This document shows, one piece after another, positions 8,245 through 16,621 of a DNA stretch of 64,000 nucleotides (position 1 is its first letter; every line of letters begins with the position of its first letter). The translations under genes were made by a program, and so were the position numbers. A model generated the notes under the pieces. That model had not been told where the DNA came from. It saw nothing but the letters and a program-made list of their open reading frames with translations, and ran no database searches. The stretch covers positions 2,173,577 to 2,237,576 of the forward strand of contig NZ_CP146516.1 in assembly GCF_037081835.1 (NCBI RefSeq), written 5' to 3'. The DNA is from Spirobacillus cienkowskii. GTDB taxonomy: Bacteria; Bdellovibrionota_B; Oligoflexia; Silvanigrellales; Silvanigrellaceae.

Positions 8245-8727
8245 TTATTTGCGCGCTTTTAGATATTCTTCAGTAGTAGAAAGCTGCTTAAGACCTTTAA
8301 ATGCTGCTTTTACAACATTATGCGGATTTCTGCTACCCTGAATTTTAGCCATGATGTTAGGAATACCGGCAAGTTCTGCAACAGCACGTACAGAACTACC
8401 TGCAACAATACCGCTACCTTCGGAAGCTGGACTTAGTAACAAATGACTTGCTCCAAATTTTGCATTCACGACAAATGGAATAGTTTGTTTTTCCATTGGA
8501 ACATTGATTAATGATTTCTTTGCTTGCGCAACAGCCTTTCTCACAGCTTCAGGAACTTCCGCTGCTTTACCAAGACCGTAACCAACTGTCCCTTGACGAT
8601 CTCCAACTACAACAAGAGCGGAAAAGCTCATGCGTCGACCACCCTTAACAGTTTTCGAAACACGGGATACGCTCACAACACGATCTTCAAAACGATCTTT
8701 TTTCTGTTCTTCTTTATTTATTTGCAT
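8245..8727 (-). CDS. rpsE: 30S ribosomal protein uS5
   Basis: Small-subunit protein of 160 residues involved in decoding fidelity and mRNA unwinding at the entry tunnel. It has the double-stranded RNA-binding N-domain (FEDRVVSVSRVSKTVKGGRR) and the C-domain (GSSVRAVAELAGIPN, KIQGSRNPHNVVKA). Start ATG at 8727 and length are normal. It lies between rplR and rpmD. Confidence 0.97.
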   Translation of the reverse strand: MQINKEEQKKDRFEDRVVSVSRVSKTVKGGRRMSFSALVVVGDRQGTVGYGLGKAAEVPEAVRKAVAQAKKSLINVPMEKQTIPFVVNAKFGASHLLLSPASEGSGIVAGSSVRAVAELAGIPNIMAKIQGSRNPHNVVKAAFKGLKQLSTTEEYLKARK

Positions 8728-8757
8728 TTTCTGCTTTTCCTTAATAAAGTTCAGCTG

Positions 8758-9120
8758 TTAAAACTGAAGACCCGCTTCACGCGCGGAATCAGCAAGAACT
8801 TGAACACGCCCATGGTATGTAAAACCATTTCTATCAAATACAACTGAACTCACGCCAGCATTCTTAGCTCTTTCAGCAACCAAAGAACCAACTTTTAGTG
8901 CCATTGTCTTGCCACGTAAACCTGTTGATTTCATGTCTGCTTCAATAGAACTTGCGCATGCAACCACAATACCTTTTACATCATCAATAACTTGCGCCTG
9001 AATATGGCGGTTACTTTTAAAGATGCAAAGGCGAGGTTTTGTTAAATCAGAAGAGCGACGACGCCAGAAACGCATCTTACGTAATTGTCTGATTCTTTTA
9101 CGATTAATTAAACGATACAT
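8758..9120 (-). CDS. rplR: 50S ribosomal protein uL18
   Basis: 5S rRNA-binding protein of 120 residues. RPRLCIFKSN-like sequence (KPRLCIFKSNRHIQAQVIDD), GSLVAERA and the C-terminal YHGRVQVLADSAREAGLQF are characteristic. It lies between rplF and rpsE with normal spacing. Confidence 0.96.
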   Translation of the reverse strand: MYRLINRKRIRQLRKMRFWRRRSSDLTKPRLCIFKSNRHIQAQVIDDVKGIVVACASSIEADMKSTGLRGKTMALKVGSLVAERAKNAGVSSVVFDRNGFTYHGRVQVLADSAREAGLQF

Positions 9121-9177
9121 AAAAACTCCTGGCCTTCTGCTAACATACAGAAAGCACTAATAATAAACAGGCAAATG

Positions 9178-9717
9178 TTATTTTTTGCCTGCAGATTTAC
9201 CAACCTTAGTGACTATCACTTCACCAGCATAGCGAATTCCCTTACCTTGATAAGGTTCAGCAGGGCGCACTGCACGCACTTTAGCGGCAATTTGTCCTAC
9301 AAGTTCCTTATCAACTCCAGAAATATTGACTTTGCCTGTTTTATCAACTTCAAAATTGATTCCTACAGGTGGTTCAATATTTACTGGATGAGAATATCCA
9401 ACAGTTAGATTTAAAATCTTTCCAGCCATGTTTGCACGGTAGCCTGTCCCTTGAATTTCAAGCGATTTGCTAAATCCAGCAGAAACACCCTGAATCATGT
9501 TAGAAAGAAGGGTTCTATACAAACCCCAATATGCAGATTGATTTTCTCCGCTATTCGCAGAAACAACAACTTCATTGTTGTCTTGAGCAATTGATATACG
9601 GCCAAAAGTATCACGTTTCATTGTTCCTTTTGTGCCATTCACTTCGAGAATATTGCCGCTTAGTTTTACGGTTACTCCCGAAGGAATTTTAATTGGCTGC
9701 TTACCAACTCTTGACAT
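9178..9717 (-). CDS. rplF: 50S ribosomal protein uL6
   Basis: Large-subunit protein of 179 residues with the two tandem uL6 folds. It begins MSRVGKQPIKIPSGV and carries the C-terminal signature EPYQGKGIRYAGEVIVTKVGK-like sequence near residues 153-173. It binds 23S rRNA near the factor-binding stalk base. Position between rpsH and rplR is canonical. Confidence 0.97.
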   Translation of the reverse strand: MSRVGKQPIKIPSGVTVKLSGNILEVNGTKGTMKRDTFGRISIAQDNNEVVVSANSGENQSAYWGLYRTLLSNMIQGVSAGFSKSLEIQGTGYRANMAGKILNLTVGYSHPVNIEPPVGINFEVDKTGKVNISGVDKELVGQIAAKVRAVRPAEPYQGKGIRYAGEVIVTKVGKSAGKK

Positions 9718-9743
9718 AGGAGCCTCCTAAAAGTCTTCGAAAG

Positions 9744-10142
9744 TTACCAGACATACGCCAAAACTTCTCCACCAACGCGTTCCATACGAGCAGATTTACT
9801 CGTTAAAACACCTTTTGGTGTAGTAAGAATAGCAAAACCAAGACCACCACGGATTTTAGGAAGATCTGCAACTCCTTTGTAAACACGGCAACCAGGTTTG
9901 GAAACGCGTTTGATTCCACGAATCACGGGTTGACCTGTTTCACTGTATTTCATTGCAATTTTGATCTTGCCTTGTCCGTTATCTTTAATCAGCCTATACC
10001 CACGAATGAGTCCTTCAGCTTCTAAGATTTTTGTAATTTCAATTTTCATAATGCTTGCAGGAATTGTTGCATACTTTAAACCTGCGCTTGAAGCATTACG
10101 GATACGAGTTAACATATCTGCGATTGGATCAGTTATATTCAT
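9744..10142 (-). CDS. rpsH: 30S ribosomal protein uS8
   Basis: Small-subunit protein of 132 residues. DPIADMLTRIRNA at the N-terminus and the GGLGFAILTTPKGVLT signature near the C-terminus identify uS8. In E. coli S8 represses the spc operon by binding rplE mRNA; no clear S8-site mimic was recognised here by eye. Order rpsN-rpsH-rplF is canonical. Confidence 0.97.
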   Translation of the reverse strand: MNITDPIADMLTRIRNASSAGLKYATIPASIMKIEITKILEAEGLIRGYRLIKDNGQGKIKIAMKYSETGQPVIRGIKRVSKPGCRVYKGVADLPKIRGGLGFAILTTPKGVLTSKSARMERVGGEVLAYVW

Positions 10143-10153
10143 ATTTGTTCACC

Positions 10154-10339
10154 TCACCAACTTGCCTTGACCATTCCAGGAATTTGTCCTGAAAGGGCAT
10201 TTTTGCGAAGGCAAATACGGCATAAACCAAAGTCTCTATAATAACCACGAGGACGACCACATTGATTACAGCGATTATGCTGACGAGTAGAAAACTTGGC
10301 TTTTTTATTTGCCTTATTAATCATTGCTAAACGAGCCAC
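10154..10339 (-). CDS. rpsN: 30S ribosomal protein uS14, zinc type
   Basis: Short (61 residue) type-Z uS14 with the C-x2-C pairs CNQCGRPRG and CRICLR that bind one zinc, in contrast to the longer zinc-free form. Start is GTG ([13 protein letters not shown]) with purine-rich sequence upstream. It lies between rplE and rpsH. Confidence 0.96.
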   Translation of the reverse strand: MARLAMINKANKKAKFSTRQHNRCNQCGRPRGYYRDFGLCRICLRKNALSGQIPGMVKASW

Positions 10340-10350
10340 ATCTATCCCCT

Positions 10351-10989
10351 TTACTTTCTAAACGGCATATCGAGGAGAGTCAGAAGCTCACGAGCTTCTT
10401 CATCTGTTTTCGCAGAAGTCACGATAGTGATACTCAAACCGCGTGTTTTATCTACTTTGTCCGCTTCGATTTCAGGAAAAATGATCTGCTCACGAATTCC
10501 GAGAGAGTAGTTACCTCGACCATCAAAACTATTAGAAGACACTCCACGGAAATCGCGCACACGTGGTAACGCTACCGATACAAGTTTGTCGTAAAATTCA
10601 AACATACGTTCTTTACGAAGCGTTACGGAAGCACCAATTGGCATTCCTGCGCGCAACTTAAAGGTTGCAATAGATTTTTTTGCACGAGTTATCACAGCTT
10701 TTTGGCCGGTGATAATTTCAAGTTCTGCAGCAGCAGCTTCTAGAGCTTTGATATTTTGTGTTGCTTCGCCTTGGCAAGTATTAACAACGATTTTTACAAT
10801 CTTAGGAAGCTCCATCACATTTTTATTTGTATGAAGTTTCTTAAGCTCTGGTAAAACTTTGTCGCTGAACTTTGCCATGTATCTAGGCTTTACACCTTTA
10901 AGGTGTTCACCGCGAACAACTACTGCACCGTAGTCTGAACCTTTTTTTCCAGCAGTCTTTTTAACTGCTTGATTTTTTTCGCTTGCCAT
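10351..10989 (-). CDS. rplE: 50S ribosomal protein uL5 with N-terminal extension
   Basis: 5S rRNA-binding protein contacting tRNA at the central protuberance. [55 protein letters not shown] and the C-terminal FRK match uL5. At 212 residues it is about 33 longer than usual. The surplus is an N-terminal Lys/Gly-rich tail (about residues 1-35) that did not suggest any known domain. It starts at ATG 10989, four bases after the end of rplN, so it sits exactly where rplX would normally be; rplX is absent here. Confidence 0.95.
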   Translation of the reverse strand: MASEKNQAVKKTAGKKGSDYGAVVVRGEHLKGVKPRYMAKFSDKVLPELKKLHTNKNVMELPKIVKIVVNTCQGEATQNIKALEAAAAELEIITGQKAVITRAKKSIATFKLRAGMPIGASVTLRKERMFEFYDKLVSVALPRVRDFRGVSSNSFDGRGNYSLGIREQIIFPEIEADKVDKTRGLSITIVTSAKTDEEARELLTLLDMPFRK

Positions 10990-10992
10990 GGA

Positions 10993-11370
10993 TTATAGAA
11001 CCTCCGGAGCCAAGCTGATAATCTTGCCACAATTACGTTGTCTTAATTCACGAGCAATTGGTCCGAAAATACGGGTTCCAACTGGTTCTTTTTCATTTTT
11101 GACAATTTTTACAAGAACAGCAGCATTTTCATCAAAACGGATACGAGAACCATCAGTTCTCGATACTTCTTTTTTACAGCGAACCACAATTGCTTTGTGG
11201 ACTTCACCTTTTTTAACACGCCCACCAGGCACAGCATCTCTTACAGAAACAACAATCAAGTCACCAACTCGTGCGTAACGACGGAAAGAACCACCCATTA
11301 CACGAATGACATTGAGAGTACGCGCTCCGCTATTATCGGCTGCTACCAGGATTGATTCTGGCTGAATCAC
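10993..11370 (-). CDS. rplN: 50S ribosomal protein uL14
   Basis: Large-subunit protein of about 125 residues. [19 protein letters not shown] and [13 protein letters not shown] are the family signatures. The GTG at 11370 is preferred as start because it gives the conserved MIQPES N-terminus and follows GGGGTG by five bases. The ATG at 11382 would add four residues but has no ribosome binding site. It lies between rpsQ and rplE. rplX, which normally follows, is missing. Confidence 0.95.
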   Translation of the reverse strand: MIQPESILVAADNSGARTLNVIRVMGGSFRRYARVGDLIVVSVRDAVPGGRVKKGEVHKAIVVRCKKEVSRTDGSRIRFDENAAVLVKIVKNEKEPVGTRIFGPIARELRQRNCGKIISLAPEVL

Positions 11371-11423
11371 GATACACCCCATTAAATGAGAGACAAAAAT
11401 AAAACTAATTAAAGGTTGTTACA

Positions 11424-11684
11424 TTACTCAGTAACAACAGAAACAACTTTCCAAGACTTGTTTTTAGAGATACGACGACATGGTAAAATTTGTACATCTT
11501 TACCAAGAGTAATACCTTCTACTCCAAACGAATCCGCAAGCAAAGACGTATGCAAGTGCAGATACTTACCATAAGTCTTACAAGGAACAACGCGTGGGAT
11601 TTCAACTTTAATCGTTTTAGTATCTTTTGAGATCCCAACGACACGAGCTCTAATAGGATTCTTAGTGATAACTTTGTTTTCCAT
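11424..11684 (-). CDS. rpsQ: 30S ribosomal protein uS17
   Basis: An 86-residue OB-fold small-subunit protein with RARVVGISKDTKTIKVEIPR and the C-terminal GKDVQILPCRRISKNKSWKV, close to the family consensus. It binds 16S rRNA early in assembly. Position between rpmC and rplN is canonical. Confidence 0.95.
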   Translation of the reverse strand: MENKVITKNPIRARVVGISKDTKTIKVEIPRVVPCKTYGKYLHLHTSLLADSFGVEGITLGKDVQILPCRRISKNKSWKVVSVVTE

Positions 11685-11699
11685 ATATTTACCTCAATA

Positions 11700-11894
11700 T
11701 TATTGTTTAGTGGTTAAAGCCTTTTTGCGAGAAAGAACTCTTAAATCTCTTCTCAAGCCAGCTACACCACCACCATTCGTAATGATGGCAGGATCCATGG
11801 AAACTCTGAACTTAACAAGCTCTTTAATACACTGAGCTTGCATCGCAGAAACATCACTAGAGTTTAAATCAGAAAATTTTTTTTGTTTTTTCAT
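11700..11894 (-). CDS. rpmC: 50S ribosomal protein uL29
   Basis: A short helical protein of 64 residues at the peptide exit site, with [19 protein letters not shown]-like sequence replacing the usual NLRFQ region, so it is fairly divergent. The longest frame begins at TTG 11906. The ATG at 11894 overlaps the rplP stop as ATGA and has GGGAAAA upstream, which supports translational coupling to rplP. Identification rests partly on position between rplP and rpsQ. Confidence 0.9.
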   Translation of the reverse strand: MKKQKKFSDLNSSDVSAMQAQCIKELVKFRVSMDPAIITNGGGVAGLRRDLRVLSRKKALTTKQ

Positions 11895-12319
11895 TGATTT
11901 TCCCAAACCTTTTCACTTCTGCTCATGATGCGAGTTTTAAAAGGGAGCTTTGCTGCCGCAAGTTGAAATGCCTCTTTTGCAAGATTTGCAGGAACACCCT
12001 GAATTTCAAATATAACGCGCCCCGAGCGAATTGGACAAATCCAGCGATCCAAACCACCTTTACCAGAACCCATACGAGTTTCAGCTGGTTTTTTTGTGAT
12101 TGGCTTGTCTGGAAACACACGAATCCAAACCTTTCCACCACGCTTTATGTGACGAGTCAAGGCAATTCGACTTGCTTCGATCTGACGAGCTTCAAGTTTT
12201 CCAGGTTCAATAGCCTGAAGAGCAAAATCTCCAAAATCTACGCTGTTGCAACGATCCGCAACACCTTTAATACGACCTTTATGAGATTTACGAAATTTAA
12301 CTTTTTTTGGAGCCAACAT
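11891..12319 (-). CDS. rplP: 50S ribosomal protein uL16
   Basis: Large-subunit protein of 142 residues near the A-site tRNA elbow. [16 protein letters not shown], the [19 protein letters not shown] stretch and RMGSGKG are diagnostic. Normal length. It overlaps rpmC by four bases (ATGA) and follows rpsC by about eight bases. Confidence 0.97.
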   Translation of the reverse strand: MLAPKKVKFRKSHKGRIKGVADRCNSVDFGDFALQAIEPGKLEARQIEASRIALTRHIKRGGKVWIRVFPDKPITKKPAETRMGSGKGGLDRWICPIRSGRVIFEIQGVPANLAKEAFQLAAAKLPFKTRIMSRSEKVWENQ

Positions 12320-12326
12320 TTTTTAA

Positions 12327-13010
12327 TTACTCCTCATTGCGTGCCGTTTTGGCTCCAGCAGTTGTACTTGCTGCTTTACCAAAGACTTCACCTTTAAATA
12401 ACCAAACCTTAACTCCAATGAGACCATATGTTGTTAAAGCCTCAGAAGTTCCATAATCAATATCTGCTCGCAAAGTATGCAAAGGAACACGACCTTCCAT
12501 ATACCACTCTGTACGAGCCATTTCAGCACCATTTAAACGACCAGCAACACGAATTTTAATTCCTTTGCTACCAGCTTTCATAGCCTGTTGCATAACCTTT
12601 TTCATTGCTCTTCTAAAGGAAATGCGTTTTTCAAGTTGTTGTGCAACATTAAATGCCGCCAACTGTGCATTTGTATCTGGATTTTTAACTTCAAAAACAT
12701 CAACTTTGATTGATTTGTCGTTAGCTTTGATGACAGTTTTCACTTCATCACGAAGTTGCTCAATACCTTTACCTTGCTTGCCAATAAGCTTGCCAGGTTT
12801 TGCTGTGTATACTTTAACTACAACTTGCTTTGCTGCACGTTCAATTTCAACACGAGCAACGCCTGCTTCTGTATACTTTTTTGAAATAAACTTACGAATA
12901 TTCAAATCTTCATTAAGGTTTTTAGCAAATTCACGTTTACTAAACCAACGAGAATCCCAAGTCTTGTTAATACCAAGTCTCAAACCAATTGGATGTACTT
13001 TCTGACCCAC
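12327..13010 (-). CDS. rpsC: 30S ribosomal protein uS3
   Basis: Small-subunit head protein of 227 residues with a KH domain ([18 protein letters not shown]) and the C-terminal signature [20 protein letters not shown]. It forms the mRNA entry tunnel with uS4 and uS5. The start is GTG ([13 protein letters not shown]) with AGAGGG upstream. Gene order rplV-rpsC-rplP is canonical. Confidence 0.97.
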   Translation of the reverse strand: MGQKVHPIGLRLGINKTWDSRWFSKREFAKNLNEDLNIRKFISKKYTEAGVARVEIERAAKQVVVKVYTAKPGKLIGKQGKGIEQLRDEVKTVIKANDKSIKVDVFEVKNPDTNAQLAAFNVAQQLEKRISFRRAMKKVMQQAMKAGSKGIKIRVAGRLNGAEMARTEWYMEGRVPLHTLRADIDYGTSEALTTYGLIGVKVWLFKGEVFGKAASTTAGAKTARNEE

Positions 13011-13024
13011 TGTTGTACCCTCTG

Positions 13025-13348
13025 TTAATTAAGTTTAAGACGAATAGTTAAGTGTGACGTCTTTTTCAAAATTGGCGTCGCACGTCCTTGCGCACGCGGC
13101 ATAAACATGCGGCGACGAGGACCTTCATTTACTACAAAGTCACTAATTACAGTATTTACAGCACTATTTTCAGGAAGCTGTGCCAACGCAGAGCGAATAA
13201 GCTTAACTGTCGCCACAGAACCTGAGCGTCTTTCTACTGAAAGCAAAGCTATTGCTTGAGGTACAGTTTTACCAATAATTAGCGGTCTTAATAATCTCGC
13301 TTTGCGTGCGGTGCACTTTGCAGCATAGTGCGTTGCTTTTGCGTCCAT
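13025..13348 (-). CDS. rplV: 50S ribosomal protein uL22
   Basis: Exit-tunnel protein of 107 residues. [19 protein letters not shown] and the long beta-hairpin region ([19 protein letters not shown]) that lines the tunnel are visible. Macrolide-resistance changes elsewhere map to this hairpin; nothing unusual was noted. It lies between rpsS and rpsC. Confidence 0.96.
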   Translation of the reverse strand: MDAKATHYAAKCTARKARLLRPLIIGKTVPQAIALLSVERRSGSVATVKLIRSALAQLPENSAVNTVISDFVVNEGPRRRMFMPRAQGRATPILKKTSHLTIRLKLN

Positions 13349-13358
13349 AAATTACCTC

Positions 13359-13634
13359 TTACTTTTTCTTAGCAGCTTTTTTATCCGCACCGTGACCATG
13401 GAAGGTACGAGTTGGAGAAAACTCACCAAGCTTGTGACCAACCATGTTTTCATTTACGTACACAGGAACAAATTTTTTTCCATTGTGCACAGCAAACGTA
13501 ACTCCAACAAACTCTGGAATAATTGTAGAACGGCGACTCCAAGTTTTAATAACTTTGGCAGAACTTCTGCCTTCAGTAACCTTTTGAAGCAAATGGCCAT
13601 CTACAAAAGGACCCTTTTTCAACGAACGTGACAT
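13359..13634 (-). CDS. rpsS: 30S ribosomal protein uS19
   Basis: Small-subunit head protein of 91 residues that starts [16 protein letters not shown] and contains the [20 protein letters not shown] and [13 protein letters not shown] segments, nearly identical to the family consensus. Position between rplB and rplV is canonical. Confidence 0.97.
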   Translation of the reverse strand: MSRSLKKGPFVDGHLLQKVTEGRSSAKVIKTWSRRSTIIPEFVGVTFAVHNGKKFVPVYVNENMVGHKLGEFSPTRTFHGHGADKKAAKKK

Positions 13635-13651
13635 TGCTTTACCCCTATAAA

Positions 13652-14479
13652 TTATTTCTTACGACGGCTTACAATAAACTTATCGCTAGGTTTTGCCTTG
13701 CGTGTTTTGTAACCTTTAGACAATTGACCCCATGGAGAACATGGATGACGACCACCACTTGTACGGCCCTCACCACCACCCATTGGATGATCAACAGGGT
13801 TCATAGCGACACCACGAACAGTTGGGCGCACACCTTTCCAACGATTACGACCTGCCTTACCAATTGATATATTCATATGATCTGCGTTAGAAACAACACC
13901 TATCGTTGCATAGCAATCATCAGGAATAAGGCGAAGTTCTCCGGATGGCATACGGATTTGCGCATATTTTTCAATACGTCCTACCAAAGTTGCAGAAGCA
14001 CCAGCACTACGCACCAGCTTTGCACCAGCTCCAGGACGCATTTCGATACTATGAATGGTTGTACCTGCAGGAATTTTCTTAAGAGGAAGGCTATTGCCAG
14101 ACTTAATATCAGCTTCACTTGAAGCAATGATTTTTGTTCCCACTTTAACTCCATCAGTAGCTAGCACATAGCGGCGATCACCATCTATGAACTTAACCAA
14201 TGAAATAAATGCTGTACGATTTGGATCATACTCAACAGAGGTCACAACACCTTCAACATCTTTACGACTTCTTTTCCAATCAATGATACGGTACTTAGTT
14301 TTGTTCCCGCCTCCTTGATGACGAACAGTAATGCGCCCTGTATTATTACGACCAGCCTTATTTGGCTTTGACTCCAAAAGAGGCTTATAAGGTGCATCAG
14401 TAGTAAGAACTTCTCTATAATTGATATAACTTTGTGTTCTTGTTGTGGCCGTATAAGGCCTTAATTGTCTGATTCCCAT
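13652..14479 (-). CDS. rplB: 50S ribosomal protein uL2
   Basis: Core large-subunit protein of 275 residues, required for subunit association and peptidyl transferase centre assembly. [18 protein letters not shown], the region [20 protein letters not shown] and [18 protein letters not shown] are highly conserved. An ATG three codons upstream (14488) is possible, but the ATG at 14479 gives the usual MGIRQ start and is better spaced from AAGGATGAGG. It lies between rplW and rpsS. Confidence 0.97.
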   Translation of the reverse strand: MGIRQLRPYTATTRTQSYINYREVLTTDAPYKPLLESKPNKAGRNNTGRITVRHQGGGNKTKYRIIDWKRSRKDVEGVVTSVEYDPNRTAFISLVKFIDGDRRYVLATDGVKVGTKIIASSEADIKSGNSLPLKKIPAGTTIHSIEMRPGAGAKLVRSAGASATLVGRIEKYAQIRMPSGELRLIPDDCYATIGVVSNADHMNISIGKAGRNRWKGVRPTVRGVAMNPVDHPMGGGEGRTSGGRHPCSPWGQLSKGYKTRKAKPSDKFIVSRRKK

Positions 14480-14560
14480 TTTCCTCATCCTTGCGCGATA
14501 ATTCGAGGATTTTTCCGCGCACTAAAACTAAAAAAATATTCTAAATATAGAACAACTCAC

Positions 14561-14899
14561 TTAAGCATTAGAAGCTTGCTCAGAATCCGCAGCAGCCACA
14601 ACTGGAGCTGGCAACTCTTGACCATCTTTTAAACGAATAAATGCTTTCTTGATGTTTGGAAGCTTGACATTAGAAGCGCCACCTTTTTTAGAGCGCGCTT
14701 TGCGAACAACTCTTCCACGCAAAATAGCAGTATTTACACTTGCTACATCAACGCCAAAAACATCTTTTACAGCAGCTTTGATATCTGCCTTAGTCGCTTT
14801 CAAATCAACTTTAAGGGTATACACTTTCTTTTCCAAAAGAGCGTATGACTTTTCGCTTAAAACTGACCCTTTAATAACATAATCCGAACGCATGTTCAT
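14561..14899 (-). CDS. rplW: 50S ribosomal protein uL23
   Basis: Exit-site protein of 112 residues that docks trigger factor and SRP. It shows LSEKSYALLEKKVYTLKVDL and KATKADIKAAVKDVFGVDV. The C-terminal 20 residues (Ala/Glu-rich) extend past the usual end. Start ATG is at 14899 with GGAG seven bases before. It lies between rplD and rplB. Confidence 0.95.
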   Translation of the reverse strand: MNMRSDYVIKGSVLSEKSYALLEKKVYTLKVDLKATKADIKAAVKDVFGVDVASVNTAILRGRVVRKARSKKGGASNVKLPNIKKAFIRLKDGQELPAPVVAAADSEQASNA

Positions 14900-14916
14900 A
14901 TCCTTTCTCCAAAAAT

Positions 14917-15513
14917 TCAGTCCGCTAACCTAGACTCAAGAACCTTGAACGCCTCAGGACTTGCGATAAGACTGCGAGCTTGAAGAATCGTAAAAGCATT
15001 GACTTGCTCAGGACTTACAAGATGAACACCACGAATATTACGCAACGCGCGAATTGTAGTTTCAGATGGATTGCTAAGACAAACCAAAGTATTACCAGTC
15101 AAATCCGCCGCATTCTTTAAAATAGATGCCGCATCTTTTGTTTTGCCACTTGGAAAATCAAGCGCTCCAACAAAAATTTTACCTGCCTTGATACGTTCAG
15201 AAATCGCAATACCAAGCGCAACACGGCTCATTTTTGTAGGAATTGCCTGACGGTAATCGCGCGCCTTTGGACCATGCGCTACACCACCACCAACATGCAA
15301 TGGAGCTACAAACGAACCACGACGAGCACTGCCCGTTTTCTTTTGCTTGTACGGTTTCTTGCCAGTAGACTTCACCATCGCGCGTGTTTTTACGCCAACA
15401 GTACCTTGTCTCTGGTTGGCTCTATAAGCCTTAATAACCTGCCAAAGAGTACCTTTGTTACGATCTGCATAACTAACCAGGCTCTCTGGAAGGGCTTCAA
15501 TTTTAGACAACAT
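14917..15513 (-). CDS. rplD: 50S ribosomal protein uL4
   Basis: Exit-tunnel protein of 198 residues. The loop region GTVGVKTRAMVKSTGKKPYK and KQKKTGSARRGSFVAPLHVG is typical. In gamma-proteobacteria L4 represses the S10 operon; there is no visible evidence for or against this here. It lies between rplC and rplW. Confidence 0.96.
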   Translation of the reverse strand: MLSKIEALPESLVSYADRNKGTLWQVIKAYRANQRQGTVGVKTRAMVKSTGKKPYKQKKTGSARRGSFVAPLHVGGGVAHGPKARDYRQAIPTKMSRVALGIAISERIKAGKIFVGALDFPSGKTKDAASILKNAADLTGNTLVCLSNPSETTIRALRNIRGVHLVSPEQVNAFTILQARSLIASPEAFKVLESRLAD

Positions 15514-15533
15514 AAGCTATCCCTTCCCAAAAC

Positions 15534-16085
15534 TTAAACAAATACCATACCACCGCGTGCACCAGGCACACCGCCTACAACAGCCATTACCGACTCTTCA
15601 TGAGACCAGTATGCAACTTGAACATTACGGAGAGTTACTTGCACATTACCGTCTTGGCCAGGCATTTTTTTACCTTTCATGACACGACCAGGTTCAGCAC
15701 GCATCCCCACAGAACCAGGAGAACGATGAAAACGGCTACCATGACTTGCAGGACCACCACCAAAACCATGGCGAGTCATCGCATCTTGAAAACCGCGACC
15801 TTTTGAAAAACCAGTAATTTTTAATTTTTGACCGACAGAAATAGCGGGAGCTTTGAGAGGCGAGCCAACTTCATAATCAGCTGGATTATCAACAACCCAT
15901 CCACGTACAAGTTTATTTTTATGACCTGTATCATATTCAACAACAACAACGACTTTACCACCTTCTAAAGTTTCATGTCTGATAACTTTAGCAGGCTGCA
16001 TTTTTAGGACTGTTACACCTTGTGCAGAACCACTTACCGTGAACGCACTAGTCATGCCCACTTTGCTAAAAGCATAACGCACCAT
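15534..16085 (-). CDS. rplC: 50S ribosomal protein uL3
   Basis: Large-subunit protein of 183 residues. FSKGRGFQDAMTRHGFGGGP and SHGSRFHRSPGSVGMRAEPG form the family signature, including the loop that reaches the peptidyl transferase centre. It is about 25 residues shorter than E. coli L3, with the reduction in the N-terminal and central parts rather than in the signature. It lies between rpsJ and rplD. Confidence 0.95.
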   Translation of the reverse strand: MVRYAFSKVGMTSAFTVSGSAQGVTVLKMQPAKVIRHETLEGGKVVVVVEYDTGHKNKLVRGWVVDNPADYEVGSPLKAPAISVGQKLKITGFSKGRGFQDAMTRHGFGGGPASHGSRFHRSPGSVGMRAEPGRVMKGKKMPGQDGNVQVTLRNVQVAYWSHEESVMAVVGGVPGARGGMVFV

Positions 16086-16194
16086 ATGACTTTAACTCCT
16101 GCTGGTTGCAAAAACTTACAGCGCCAGCTTTTTGTTAAAACTTCAAAAAACAAAACTGAATTTTGAAGCGTAATTAAAAAAATAAAAAGAAGTC

Positions 16195-16506
16195 TCAGTA
16201 AAGATTGATCTCAACATCAACACCTGCAGCCAAATCTAACTTCATAAGACCATCAACAGTTTGTTGTTTTGGCTCGAGAAGGTCGATAAGACGGCGATGA
16301 GTACGGATTTCAAACTGTTCACGTGACTTTTTGTCGACATGAGGAGATCTCAATACTGTGTAACGATTAATAATTGTTGGCATAGGAACTGGGCCAGCGA
16401 TTTTAGCGCCTGTGCCTTTTGCCTTGTTAATAATCTGAGCTACGCTCTGGTCAACCAGAGAAACATCATAGCCCTTAAGACGAATACGGATTTTTTGGCT
16501 TTCCAT
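16195..16506 (-). CDS. rpsJ: 30S ribosomal protein uS10
   Basis: uS10 (NusE) of 103 residues acts in the 30S head and in antitermination with Nus[39 protein letters not shown] and [19 protein letters not shown] match the family. A longer frame exists, but the ATG at 16506 gives the standard [10 protein letters not shown] start with GGAG ten bases upstream. It is the first gene of the S10 block and follows rpoC directly; rpsL, rpsG, fusA and tuf are absent from between them. Confidence 0.97.
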   Translation of the reverse strand: MESQKIRIRLKGYDVSLVDQSVAQIINKAKGTGAKIAGPVPMPTIINRYTVLRSPHVDKKSREQFEIRTHRRLIDLLEPKQQTVDGLMKLDLAAGVDVEINLY

Positions 16507-16526
16507 TAAACTATACTCCAAACCGT

Positions 16527-16566
16527 TGGGCGTCGATTCGTACCGTAGAACAACGCCCATTGTCAA
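16527..16566 (-). promoter_or_regulatory. rpsJ promoter within an inverted repeat
   Basis: On the minus strand TTGACA (16566-16561) is followed 18 bases later by TACGAA (16542-16537). This makes a good sigma70-type promoter for the S10 block, about 25-35 bases before the rpsJ ATG. An inverted repeat, TGGGCGT (16527-16533) and ACGCCCA (16553-16559), flanks the -10 box with a 19-base spacer. It could be an operator or an RNA hairpin start. Its presence suggests that rpsJ and downstream genes can be transcribed independently of rpoBC. Confidence 0.55.
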
Positions 16567-16621
16567 GCAAAAATTGTAAAATTAGAGCAATAAGTACGCA
16601 TAAGAAATAGACACAAAATGC

